This document shows positions 1 through 5,675 of a DNA stretch of 14,468 bases, in pieces (position 1 is the first letter of the stretch; each line of letters starts with the position of its first letter). Position numbers and translations under genes: made by a program. The notes beneath the pieces are model-generated. The model had not been told where the DNA came from, ran no database searches, and saw only the letters and a list, made by a program, of their open reading frames with translations. The DNA is from an uncultured Eisenbergiella sp. (GTDB taxonomy: Bacteria; Bacillota; Clostridia; Lachnospirales; Lachnospiraceae): the NCBI GenBank assembly GCA_947626725.1, contig CANQTI010000027.1:1-14468 (forward strand). The letters are read 5' to 3'.

Positions 1-5
1 GATTT

Positions 6-90
6 CAAGTGGAGATTGGGGAAAGACTAACTTCTACTTGGGCCCCTTAGAAGTGGAAGTTAACTTTTCACTTCACTGAAAAGATTTTTC
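6..90 (+). promoter_or_regulatory. Candidate rplS (L19) leader with alternative hairpins ending in a terminator-like stem
   Basis: Seen: five short segments can pair only in alternation. Segment A (6-14) pairs with B (32-40), 9 bp with two G-U. B (29-39) pairs with C (51-61), 11 bp with one G-U. C (50-59) pairs with D (65-74), 10 bp with two G-U. D (64-70) pairs with E (77-83), 7 bp, and is followed by ATTTTTC (84-90). A:B plus C:D would prevent the terminator; B:C plus D:E would form it. Known: Firmicutes often carry an autoregulatory L19 leader upstream of rplS. Inference: this is that leader or an analogous attenuator for transcription arriving from an upstream gene, usually trmD. I did not match it base by base to a known consensus. 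Confidence 0.45.
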
Positions 91-102
91 CGAAAATATG
101 TC

Positions 103-131
103 TTGCCGGAGAGCGGCATTTATGATATAGT
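103..131 (+). promoter_or_regulatory. Candidate sigma-A promoter for rplS
   Basis: TTGCCG (103-108) and TATAGT (126-131) are separated by 17 bases, which fits a vegetative promoter (4 of 6 and 5 of 6 consensus bases). The start site would be near 138, giving an untranslated leader of about 74 bases. It lies downstream of the terminator-like hairpin, so it could supply L19 independently of upstream transcription. Confidence 0.4.
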
Positions 132-211
132 ATTACTGTTGCGAAAACAGGAGATGGTCCTCTGTTACGAACAGTCGTATTAAGAACATCCAGGAAACAG
201 GAGGAAAAGCA

Positions 212-559
212 GTGAACGAGATCATCAAAGAGATCGAAGCAGGACAGCTGAAGGCTGAGGTGCCGGAGTTTTCCACGGGGGATACCGTCCGGGTCTATGG
301 TAAGATCAAGGAAGGCAACCGCGAGAGAATTCAGGTTTTTGAAGGTGTTGTGCTCAAAAAGCAGGGCGGAAGCAATCGCGCCACTTTCACCGTGAGAAAG
401 ACTTCCAACGGTGTTGGCGTGGAGAAGACCTGGCCCCTGCATTCTCCCAACGTGGAGAAGGTGGAAGTGGTTCGCCGGGGTAAGGTCAGAAGGGCGAAGC
501 TGAATTATCTGCGCCAGAGAGTCGGCAAGGCCGCAAAGGTGAAAGAGGTCGGAAGATAA
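212..559 (+). CDS. rplS: 50S ribosomal protein L19
   Basis: A 115-residue protein of normal L19 length. It is a component of the large ribosomal subunit at the interface with the small subunit. Family features are clear: the acidic N-terminal helix, then FSTGDTVRVYGKIKEG (about 20-35), the core IQVFEGVVLKKQGG, the segment GVGVEKTWPLHSP, and the basic C-terminal tail with VRRAKLNYLR. The start is GTG at 212, chosen because GGAGG-like sequence (200-205) lies about 6 bases upstream and the protein begins at the usual N-terminus. A candidate regulatory leader and promoter precede it and a strong terminator follows at 592-626, so it can be a separate transcription unit. Usual neighbours are rpsP, rimM and trmD upstream, which would lie outside the window. 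Confidence 0.98.
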   Translation: MNEIIKEIEAGQLKAEVPEFSTGDTVRVYGKIKEGNRERIQVFEGVVLKKQGGSNRATFTVRKTSNGVGVEKTWPLHSPNVEKVEVVRRGKVRRAKLNYLRQRVGKAAKVKEVGR

Positions 560-591
560 TTCCTGCTGCAGGACGATGCAGAGAGCATAGA

Positions 592-626
592 AGAGAACAT
601 CCGCAGACGCGGCTGTTCTCTTTTTC
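592..626 (+). terminator. Rho-independent terminator after rplS
   Basis: Arms AGAGAACA (592-599) and TGTTCTCT (614-621) pair over 8 bp. A one-base mismatch is followed by CCGC/GCGG (601-604 with 609-612) around the loop AGAC. A run of T follows (622-625). It separates rplS from the lepB-rbgA block. Confidence 0.9.
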
Positions 627-635
627 CTAATTTAT

Positions 636-701
636 GACGGCAGAAAATTCGCGAAGCGTACCTTCCTTTTGCTGCGGAAGGAAGCGGGAATTTTGCCTTT
701 T
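636..701 (+). repeat. Intergenic inverted repeat, possible copy of a short hairpin family
   Basis: This fills most of the gap between the rplS terminator and lepB. GGCAGAAAATTC (639-650) pairs with GAATTTTGCC (688-697) with a two-base bulge. An inner stem CCTTCC/GGAAGG (661-666 with 676-681) lies inside, and TTTT follows at 698-701. Its left part, GACGGCAG followed by TTCGC, AA and GCGT, resembles the hairpin after rnhB (3522-3558) and, more distantly, the one at 9419-9449. It could be a second terminator or a dispersed repeat. No convincing promoter for lepB was seen here. Confidence 0.35.
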
Positions 702-729
702 GCCGGCGGGAAGCGACATGAGGATCGAT

Positions 730-1314
730 ATGAGAAGACGCAGAAAAGGTCTCCGTTTTTATCATAAGAAGAAACTGATCACGGCCGCCCTGCTGCGGGA
801 GATTTTCAGTTGGTTTGTGTGTATTTTCCTGGCTGTTTTTCTGGCGTTTATGCTCACCTGGTTTGTGGGGCTTCGGACCAGCGTGATTGGGTTTTCCATG
901 GAGCCGGGACTGCTCAACGGAGAAGAGATCCTGGTGAATCGGTTTTCTTATCAGTTTTCTCAGCCAAAATCCGGAGACGTGGTGGTGTTTCTGCCGAACG
1001 GCAATCAGAACGCGCATTATTATGTGAAGCGCGTGGTGGCGCTGCCCGGACAGACGGTACAGATTCAGAACGGGATCCTGTATGTGGATGGAAAGCGTTA
1101 TGGCGATGACAGTATGGATCTGATCGTTTCTGCCGGGATCGCTGAAAATGAGATCACGCTGGAATCGGACGAATATTTTGTGCTGGGGGATAACTTCAAC
1201 GACAGTGAGGACAGCCGCTCTGCCAACATCGGTCCGGTGCGGAAGGGCACGATTGTGGGAAGGGCCTGGTTCCACTTTGGAAATCGCCTGGGCGACTGGG
1301 GGCTGGTGGAATAA
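730..1314 (+). CDS. lepB: Signal peptidase I, divergent paralogue
   Basis: A 194-residue type I signal peptidase, which cleaves signal peptides from exported preproteins at the outer face of the membrane. It has a very basic N-terminus (RRRRK), one membrane anchor (about 25-46), the nucleophile motif GFSMEP with Ser56, the general-base motif YYVKRVVALPG with Lys100, and the C-terminal box LGDNFNDSEDSR (152-163). Two positions differ from the family norm: SMEPGL where SMxPTL is usual, and GDNFND where GDNRNN is usual. The start at 730 was chosen because GAGG (720-723) lies 6 bases upstream; ATG at 718 is an alternative. The frame stays open back to ATG 634, but that start lacks a ribosome binding site and would run through the intergenic repeat. 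A second signal peptidase lies two genes downstream. Confidence 0.9.
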   Translation: MRRRRKGLRFYHKKKLITAALLREIFSWFVCIFLAVFLAFMLTWFVGLRTSVIGFSMEPGLLNGEEILVNRFSYQFSQPKSGDVVVFLPNGNQNAHYYVKRVVALPGQTVQIQNGILYVDGKRYGDDSMDLIVSAGIAENEITLESDEYFVLGDNFNDSEDSRSANIGPVRKGTIVGRAWFHFGNRLGDWGLVE

Positions 1315-1335
1315 AAACCAGGGAGAAATGGGCAG

Positions 1336-2190
1336 ATGAATTATCAATGGTATCCGGGACATATGACGAAGGCAAGGCGGGAGATGGAGGCGGATATCCG
1401 TCTGATCGATCTTGTGATTGAACTGGTGGATGCCCGCATGCCGCTTTCCAGCCAAAATCCCGATATAGATGTCATGGCGGCGGGCAGAGGAAGGCTCATC
1501 CTCCTCAATAAAGCGGACCTGGCGGATCCGGCAGTCAACCGGCAATGGTGCGGCTATTTTGAAGGAAAAGGGTATCAGGCGCTGTTGATCAACGCGAAGA
1601 GCGGTGAGGGCCTTCGATCGATTCAGGGAAAGGTGCAGGCGGCCTGCCGGGAAAAGATCGAACGAGACAGGCGGCGCGGCATTCGGAACCGGCCTGTCCG
1701 GGCGATGGTGGCGGGAATTCCCAATGTGGGGAAGTCCACCTTCATTAATTCCTATGCCGGGAAAGCGGTGACGAAGACCGGAAATCGGCCGGGCGTAACA
1801 AAGGGAAAGCAGTGGATCCGTCCGCAGAAGGACCTGGAACTTCTGGATACCCCCGGAATTCTGTGGCCGAAGTTTGAGGACCAGGCAGTTGGGATGCGGC
1901 TGGCTTTTATCGGCTCTATTAACGACGACCTTCTGGTGAAGGAGGAAGTCGCACTGGACCTGATCTCCTTTTTGTCAGAGACATATCCCGATGCCCTGAC
2001 GGAACGATATGGTGCCCCGGGAGGAGAACCGCTGCCCATGCTGGAAGCGATAGGCGGGATGCGGAAATGTTATAAAAAGGGCGGAGAGGTAGATCTGGAA
2101 AAAACGGCGGGAATGCTGTTGGACGATTTTAGGAACGGACGTCTTGGACGGATTTCACTGGAAAGACCGAAGAAGGGAAACGGTTTATGA
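1336..2190 (+). CDS. rbgA: Ribosome biogenesis GTPase RbgA (YlqF)
   Basis: A 284-residue circularly permuted GTPase that acts in late assembly of the 50S subunit. The motif order shows the permutation: G4 NKAD (58-61) comes before the P-loop G1 GIPNVGKST (127-135), then G2 around the threonine of PGVTKGK, then G3 DTPG (171-174). The N-terminal WYPGHMTKAR (5-14) is the signature of the YlqF/RbgA subfamily. The C-terminal third is the helical RNA-binding region of the family. The start follows lepB by 21 bases, with GGGAGA about 10 bases upstream. Its last four bases overlap the next lepB (ATGA), which suggests translational coupling. Its place near rplS and rnhB is typical of Firmicutes. Confidence 0.97.
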   Translation: MNYQWYPGHMTKARREMEADIRLIDLVIELVDARMPLSSQNPDIDVMAAGRGRLILLNKADLADPAVNRQWCGYFEGKGYQALLINAKSGEGLRSIQGKVQAACREKIERDRRRGIRNRPVRAMVAGIPNVGKSTFINSYAGKAVTKTGNRPGVTKGKQWIRPQKDLELLDTPGILWPKFEDQAVGMRLAFIGSINDDLLVKEEVALDLISFLSETYPDALTERYGAPGGEPLPMLEAIGGMRKCYKKGGEVDLEKTAGMLLDDFRNGRLGRISLERPKKGNGL

Positions 2191-2729
2191 TGAAAAATGT
2201 AGTGAAAGAATTGATCAGCACGCTTGTTTATATTCTGGTAGGATTGACGGCTACCTATCTTTTGATCGCCTATGTAGGCCAGAGGACACAGGTGCGGGGC
2301 AGCTCCATGGAACCGACGCTTTCCGATAACGATAATTTGATCGTGGATAAGATTTCCTATCGGTTCAAAGAGCCGCAGCGGTTCGATATCATCGTGTTTC
2401 CCTTTTTATATGAAGAAGATACTTATTATATCAAACGCATCATCGGTATGCCTGGAGAAACGGTCTGTATCGATGAGGCGGGCGCAATTTACATAGACGG
2501 GGAAGTGCTGGAAGAAGATTACGGAAAAGAGGTTATGGTCAGCCCCGGGCGGGCAGAAGAACCCATTACATTGGGGGCGGATGAATATTTTGTATTGGGG
2601 GACAACCGGAATAACAGCAGTGACAGCCGGACGCTTATGGTGGGCAATATTCACAGAGACCAGATCATCGGAAAAGCCTGGGTGAGGATCTGGCCCCTGT
2701 CCAAGTTTGGCGTGCTTAAGCACCAGTAG
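2187..2729 (+). CDS. lepB: Signal peptidase I
   Basis: A 180-residue type I signal peptidase with canonical motifs: one N-terminal membrane anchor (about 9-30), the nucleophile segment GSSMEPTL with Ser40, the base YYIKRIIGMPGE with Lys83, and LGDNRNNSSDSR (137-148). The size is normal for the short Gram-positive form. The ATG at 2187 overlaps the rbgA stop codon in ATGA; ATG at 2190 is the next possible start, one codon in. Compared with the paralogue at 730-1314 it matches the family consensus better, so it is probably the main enzyme. Both share the gene block with rbgA. Confidence 0.96.
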   Translation: MMKNVVKELISTLVYILVGLTATYLLIAYVGQRTQVRGSSMEPTLSDNDNLIVDKISYRFKEPQRFDIIVFPFLYEEDTYYIKRIIGMPGETVCIDEAGAIYIDGEVLEEDYGKEVMVSPGRAEEPITLGADEYFVLGDNRNNSSDSRTLMVGNIHRDQIIGKAWVRIWPLSKFGVLKHQ

Positions 2730-2765
2730 AAGAATAGACCGCGTCGTTTTGTCAGAGGGAACGCT

Positions 2766-3521
2766 ATGGAAAAAATCGGAGAAATCCGGGCGCGCTTTGC
2801 GTCTTGTGAAATACAGGATATGGAAAACCTGATCGCACTCTACCAAAAGGATGCGCGCTTTGGTGTACAGGCCGAGGTGCAGAAGGCTCAAAAAAAGCTG
2901 GAGGCGCTGGAAAAAGAGAAGCAGCGTACCTGGCAAATGAAAGCGTATGAGCGCCAGTACGAAGCGTTCGGTTATCTGTGCGGCATTGATGAAGTGGGAA
3001 GGGGTCCGCTGGCAGGTCCTGTGGTAGCTTGTGCTGTTATTTTGCCGAAGGACTGTCAGATTTTGTATTTGAACGATTCCAAACAGCTGTCCGCCGGAAA
3101 GCGGGAAGAACTCTATGAAGTGATCCTTGCGAACGCTGTATCCGTGGGAGTTGGAATGGTTGGGCCGGAGCGCATCGACGAGATCAATATTCTTCAGGCA
3201 ACATATGAAGCCATGAGGCAGGCCGTCGGGAAGCTGTCGGTGACGCCGGCCGTGCTGCTGAACGATGCGGTGACGATTCCGGGGATTTCGATTCGGCAGG
3301 TTCCCATCATTAAGGGAGATGCCAAAAGTGTTTCCATTGCCGCGGCAAGTATTGTGGCGAAAGTGACCAGGGATCGGCTGATGGTGCAGTACGACGGGAT
3401 ATATCCGGAGTATGGCTTCGCCTCGCATAAGGGATATGGGTCAGCGGTTCATATTGAGGCGCTGAAAAAATACGGTCCTACGCCCATTCACAGGAGGAGC
3501 TTCATCGGAAATTTCATTTAG
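2766..3521 (+). CDS. rnhB: Ribonuclease HII
   Basis: A 251-residue RNase HII, which nicks RNA-DNA hybrids and removes single ribonucleotides from DNA. The catalytic core begins at residue 70 with CGIDEVGRGPLAGPVVA, giving the DEDD acids Asp75 and Glu76. Asp167 (LLNDAV) and Asp203 (VTRDRL) supply the others. LNDSKQL (about 102-108) and KGDAKS are further family motifs. The first 70 residues are a charged helical extension, as in the B. subtilis-type enzyme of about 255 residues. The start at 2766 follows AGAGGGA (2754-2760) by 5 bases. It is 36 bases after lepB, with no terminator seen between them, so co-transcription is likely. Confidence 0.97.
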   Translation: MEKIGEIRARFASCEIQDMENLIALYQKDARFGVQAEVQKAQKKLEALEKEKQRTWQMKAYERQYEAFGYLCGIDEVGRGPLAGPVVACAVILPKDCQILYLNDSKQLSAGKREELYEVILANAVSVGVGMVGPERIDEINILQATYEAMRQAVGKLSVTPAVLLNDAVTIPGISIRQVPIIKGDAKSVSIAAASIVAKVTRDRLMVQYDGIYPEYGFASHKGYGSAVHIEALKKYGPTPIHRRSFIGNFI

Positions 3522-3558
3522 GACGGCAGGCAGTTCGCAAAATGCGTCTTTCTGCCGG
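3522..3558 (+). repeat. Intergenic hairpin, clear copy of a short repeat family
   Basis: CGGCAG (3524-3529) pairs with CTGCCG (3552-3557). Inside it CGCA pairs with TGCG (3536-3539 with 3543-3546) around AAA. It begins right after the rnhB stop codon and has no T run, so it is not an obvious terminator. The core AATGCGTCT followed by CTGCCG recurs in the hairpin at 9419-9449, and GACGGCAG plus TTCGC recurs at 636. Confidence 0.45.
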
Positions 3559-3579
3559 ATAAGGGATCATAGGGAGAGT

Positions 3580-3948
3580 ATGGATCGAAGAGAAAGAGGA
3601 ACGGCCTGGGAGGCCGCTGTCGTCGGATATCTGCGGAGAGCCGGCGTAATGATCCGGGAACAGAATTTCAGGTGCAGTCAGGGTGAGATCGACATCATAG
3701 GTTATCATCAGGGCTGCCTTGTTTTTTTTGAGGTGAAATACCGCAGGGATGAGACGTACGGATCCCCGGCGGAAGCGGTGGGGCGGGCGAAGCAGAATAA
3801 AATCTGCAGGTGCGCAGACTATTATCTGTATAGGCATTCCATTCCGGAAGGACAGCCGGTGCGGTTCGATGTAGTGGCGGTCTGCGGACAGCGCATTTCC
3901 TGGATCCGGAATGCTTTTGCGTATCGGCCGCGGGAACGCCGCGGCTAG
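3580..3948 (+). CDS. YraN family (UPF0102) putative endonuclease-like protein
   Basis: A 122-residue protein of the YraN/UPF0102 family, which has a restriction-endonuclease-like fold but no settled role. The active-site-like pattern is present: GEIDII (35-40) followed by VFFEVKYR (48-55), giving Glu36, Asp38, Glu51 and Lys53. The opening RGTAWEAAVVGYLRRAG (6-22) and the later SPAEAVGRAKQNKI match the family's usual layout. The ATG at 3580 has only a modest purine-rich site (AGGGAG, 3571-3576). It is commonly found beside rnhB, as here, and is presumably co-transcribed. A 7-bp GC-rich stem (3927-3933 with 3939-3945) covers its last codons and ends just before the stop; it has no T run. Confidence 0.92.
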   Translation: MDRRERGTAWEAAVVGYLRRAGVMIREQNFRCSQGEIDIIGYHQGCLVFFEVKYRRDETYGSPAEAVGRAKQNKICRCADYYLYRHSIPEGQPVRFDVVAVCGQRISWIRNAFAYRPRERRG

Positions 3949-3996
3949 GGGACGGTGTGGGTATCGGCGCGCAGACGCCCGCGGAATGGAGGAAAA

Positions 3997-4881
3997 ATGG
4001 AATTGAAGAGAATGGCAGGCAAAGAGCAGTCCCTGCAGATCAGACGCAGCGGGGAAATAGAGTATCTCGTGTTCCCGGGCCTGGAAAAGGATGGTGCGGC
4101 AAAGCATCTGGTGAGCACACGGTTGGGCGGTGTCAGCAAAGGCATCTTTGCCACGATGAATTATAATTATAAAAGAGGGGACGATCCGGCCGCGGTGGAT
4201 GAAAACTACCGCAGAACAGCGCGGCTGTTTGGAAAAACGTCGGACGCTTTTGTCTGTTCGGATCAGACCCATACGACCAATGTGCGTGCGGTGACTGCGG
4301 CAGATGCCGGAAAAGGGGTGACCCGGCCGAAGGATTATGCGGATGTGGACGGACTGGTGACCGACGTGCCGGGTCTGATCCTGTGTACTTCCTATGCGGA
4401 TTGCGTGCCGCTTTTGTTTGTGGACCCCATAAAAAGGGTGGTCGGCTGTTCGCATTCGGGCTGGAGAGGAACAGCGGCGCAGATGGGACGTGTGACCGTG
4501 GAAAAAATGCGGGAAGTGTACGGCTGTGAACCTGACGATATTCTGGCGGCCGTTGGGCCCTCTATCTGCCGGAACTGCTATGAGGTGGGTAAAGAAGTGG
4601 CGGATATCTTCCAGGGACTCTTTTCACGGAAGCCATATACGGACATCCGGATAGATGAGATCGTGAGGGATGATCATAACGGGAAATACCATCTGGACCT
4701 TTGGCGTGCCAATGAGGTCATTCTGATGGCTGCCGGCATCCGCCGGGAGCATCTTTTCGTGACGGATCTGTGTACCTGCTGTAATCCGGATTATCTGTTT
4801 TCTCATCGGGCGAGTCAGGGACGTCGGGGCAATATCTGTGCCTTTATCATGCTGAACGGGCCCCAGAGGGCCGGAATTTAA
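3997..4881 (+). CDS. pgeF: Peptidoglycan editing factor PgeF / YfiH-YlmD family (laccase-domain) protein
   Basis: A 294-residue protein of the YfiH/YlmD/PgeF family. Members are copper or zinc enzymes variously reported as polyphenol oxidase or purine nucleoside phosphorylase/adenosine deaminase. E. coli PgeF limits serine misincorporation into cell-wall peptides. The metal ligands are visible: His92 in DQTHTTNV, Cys136 in SYADCVP and His153 in CSHSGWRGT. VGPSICRNCYEV and CTCCNPDYLFSHR are conserved flanking motifs. The start at 3997 has GGAGG (3988-3992) 4 bases upstream. A GTG at 3955 would add 14 residues with no family match. The gene follows yraN by 48 bases on the same strand and probably belongs to the same transcript. 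Which activity applies here cannot be read from sequence. Confidence 0.94.
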   Translation: MELKRMAGKEQSLQIRRSGEIEYLVFPGLEKDGAAKHLVSTRLGGVSKGIFATMNYNYKRGDDPAAVDENYRRTARLFGKTSDAFVCSDQTHTTNVRAVTAADAGKGVTRPKDYADVDGLVTDVPGLILCTSYADCVPLLFVDPIKRVVGCSHSGWRGTAAQMGRVTVEKMREVYGCEPDDILAAVGPSICRNCYEVGKEVADIFQGLFSRKPYTDIRIDEIVRDDHNGKYHLDLWRANEVILMAAGIRREHLFVTDLCTCCNPDYLFSHRASQGRRGNICAFIMLNGPQRAGI

Positions 4882-4961
4882 GAATTATTAAGAAAATTCA
4901 TGGATTTAGCTTCATTTTTCCGTGTTGTAATAGGAGTATCGGAGAACGGGAGGAACGACGG

Positions 4962-5657
4962 ATGACAAAAATACTGGTTTGCGATGACGATCGGGAGATC
5001 GTGGAGGCCATAGAAATCTATCTCGTGCAGGAAGGCTATCAGGTGGTGAAGGCCTATGACGGGGAGCAGGCGATCCGGGCACTGAAGGAAAACGATATAC
5101 GGCTTCTCATTATCGATGTGATGATGCCGAAGCTGGACGGGATCCGCGCCACGCTGAAGATTCGCGAGTACAGCAGCATTCCCATCATCATTCTTTCCGC
5201 GAAATCGGAAGACGCGGACAAGATCCTCGGACTGAATATCGGAGCGGACGACTATGTGAGCAAACCCTTCAATCCATTGGAGCTGGTGGCCAGAGTAAAA
5301 TCGCAGCTTCGCCGTTATACCAAGCTGGGCAATCTGAATGCGGAGAATAACGCGATATTTCGGGCAGGGGGCCTTGTGATCAATGACGACACCAAAGAGG
5401 TGACGGTGGATGATGAACCGGTGAAGCTGACCCCGATCGAATATAACATCCTGCTTCTTCTGGTGAAAAATCAGGGACGGGTGTTTTCCATCAATCAGAT
5501 CTATGAAAGCATTTGGGAGGAGGAGGCCATCGGCGCGGATAATACCGTTGCGGTTCACATCCGTCATATCCGGGAGAAGATCGAGATCAATCCAAAGGAG
5601 CCGCGCTATCTGAAGGTCGTCTGGGGCGTCGGGTACAAGGTGGAAAAGCAGGGCTGA
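4962..5657 (+). CDS. OmpR/PhoB-type response regulator
   Basis: A 231-residue transcription factor of a two-component system. The receiver domain (about 1-120) has the acidic pocket DDD (8-10), phosphoacceptor Asp52 (IIDVMMP), switch residue Ser79 and Lys101 in SKPF. The C-terminal winged helix (about 128-228) shows LTPIEYNILLLL, the NTVAVHIRHIREKI recognition region and the terminal VWGVGYK. The start has GGAGG (4949-4953) 8 bases upstream. It lies 80 bases after pgeF and 18 bases before the histidine kinase, which is surely its partner. No strong promoter or terminator was seen in 4882-4961. The target genes are unknown. Confidence 0.96.
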   Translation: MTKILVCDDDREIVEAIEIYLVQEGYQVVKAYDGEQAIRALKENDIRLLIIDVMMPKLDGIRATLKIREYSSIPIIILSAKSEDADKILGLNIGADDYVSKPFNPLELVARVKSQLRRYTKLGNLNAENNAIFRAGGLVINDDTKEVTVDDEPVKLTPIEYNILLLLVKNQGRVFSINQIYESIWEEEAIGADNTVAVHIRHIREKIEINPKEPRYLKVVWGVGYKVEKQG

Positions 5658-5675
5658 ATAACAGGAGCGGATGGA

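Noticed and set aside
634..729. Upstream ATG that would lengthen the first signal peptidase by 32 residues
   Set aside because: It starts 8 bases after the rplS terminator's T run without a ribosome binding site and runs through the intergenic repeat. ATG 730 has GAGG at good spacing.
505..1545. 346-codon minus-strand open frame antisense to lepB and rbgA
   Set aside because: It covers well-supported genes on the other strand, its product has no recognisable domain and is rich in His, Arg and Pro, as expected from an antisense shadow. No ribosome binding site was identified.
2406..3428. 340-codon minus-strand open frame antisense to lepB and rnhB
   Set aside because: Shadow of conserved genes; no recognisable motif and composition typical of antisense translation.
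3955..3996. GTG start that would add 14 residues to PgeF
   Set aside because: No ribosome binding site and an extension unlike the family; GGAGG precedes ATG 3997.
4903..4931. Possible promoter for the response regulator (GATTTA, 17 bases, TGTAAT)
   Set aside because: The -35 box matches consensus poorly, so I cannot support a separate promoter from sequence alone.
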